Shown here piece by piece: positions 6,216-6,505 of a stretch of 6,505 nucleotides of DNA (positions within the stretch are counted from its first letter, which is position 1; each line of letters starts with the position of its first letter). This stretch comes from Candidatus Aminicenantota bacterium (lineage in GTDB: Bacteria; Acidobacteriota; Aminicenantia; Aminicenantales; UBA8522). Below the pieces are notes generated by a model. It was not told where the DNA came from, did no database searches, and saw only the letters and a list, made by a program, of their open reading frames with translations. Position numbers and translations under genes: made by a program. The stretch spans positions 1 to 6,505 of the forward strand of contig JAFGRZ010000092.1 in assembly GCA_016934895.1 (NCBI GenBank). Direction: 5' to 3'.

Positions 6216-6505
6216 CAGACACTCGGAGGCGTGATCTCGCCCGTTTTGGGGTCGTAGATATAGTCCTTTCCGTCCAGGTCCTGCGGCAGAGACCGGACGA
6301 TTCCGAAGCGGACGAGCTCGCTCAATGCGGCAGGGAGCCGCTGGTATCGGTCCCTGAACCGCTGGACCGCTTCCTTGAGGATGTTGGTATCCATCGCCGT
6401 TTTCACCTGGTAAAGATGCTTGCCGGCGATTTTCCTTGTGCGGTCGTCCTGGGCGGTATTGTAAATCTCAAGCCAGGTCTTCCAGGATTCCTCGAGGTCC
6501 ATCAC
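6203..6505 (-). CDS. C-terminal part of a hypothetical protein with TPR-like helices and pseudopilin-like tail (cut by window edge)
   Basis: One hundred residues are visible, running to the window edge, where the frame reads GTG ATG; the real protein probably continues upstream. I do not recognise the gene. Residues 5-36 look like two amphipathic helices of a tetratricopeptide-type repeat (SWKTWLEIYNTAQDDRTRKI). Residues 41-90 carry a different pattern: a helix (LKEAVQRFRDRYQRLP), then LSELVRFGIV and a short DLDGKDYIYDPKTGEI. That layout resembles the end of type II secretion pseudopilins and of some TPR proteins (helix, Pro, L..L, Gly/Asp, Y.YDP.TG). There is no membrane segment or signal peptide in the visible part. 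Its stop overlaps the prepilin peptidase start by 13 bases, so the two are co-transcribed, and a link with pilus or secretion assembly is plausible by context only. Confidence 0.75.
   Translation of the reverse strand: MMDLEESWKTWLEIYNTAQDDRTRKIAGKHLYQVKTAMDTNILKEAVQRFRDRYQRLPAALSELVRFGIVRSLPQDLDGKDYIYDPKTGEITPPSVWWKR

Overview
This 6.5 kb stretch looks like the chromosome of a GC-rich bacterium. The genes are densely packed, codon third positions are rich in G and C, and no insertion sequence, phage gene or CRISPR array is visible. The tRNA gene does not encode its CCA end. The mix of genes (a large membrane protein with an appended soluble C-terminal domain, an AsnB-type amidotransferase, a PilD-type peptidase and a TPR-like tail with a pseudopilin-like end) would suit an Acidobacteriota or Aminicenantota-like organism. 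That placement is a guess from general style, not from a marker gene.

Left part, plus strand (1-1472): the 3' four-fifths of an elongator tRNA-Met gene (anticodon CAT), followed 42 nt later by tilS. TilS is the lysidine synthetase that modifies the other CAT-anticodon tRNA, tRNA-Ile2. No promoter or terminator is evident between the two, so they may share a transcript.

Middle junction (1473-1654): tilS and the minus-strand gene block converge here. The gap is almost filled by one highly structured element: an 18-bp inverted repeat (1506-1523 with 1636-1653) enclosing two further hairpins and a purine-rich stretch. It may serve as a terminator in both directions, and it has the look of a dispersed intergenic palindromic repeat or a structured RNA. 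It is the least explained sequence in the window.

Right part, minus strand (6505 down to 1655): four genes in one direction, tightly packed and probably an operon or two sub-operons. In transcription order they are the C-terminal end of a TPR-like protein with a pseudopilin-like tail (cut by the window edge); a prepilin peptidase (PilD/GspO type) with a GTG start overlapping the previous gene by 13 nt; after a 77-nt gap, a 606-residue polytopic membrane protein that resembles a GT-C glycosyltransferase; and a glutamine-hydrolysing AsnB-type asparagine synthetase overlapping it by one base. The arrangement hints at cell-surface work (pilus or secretion assembly plus glycan transfer), but no substrate can be read from the sequence.
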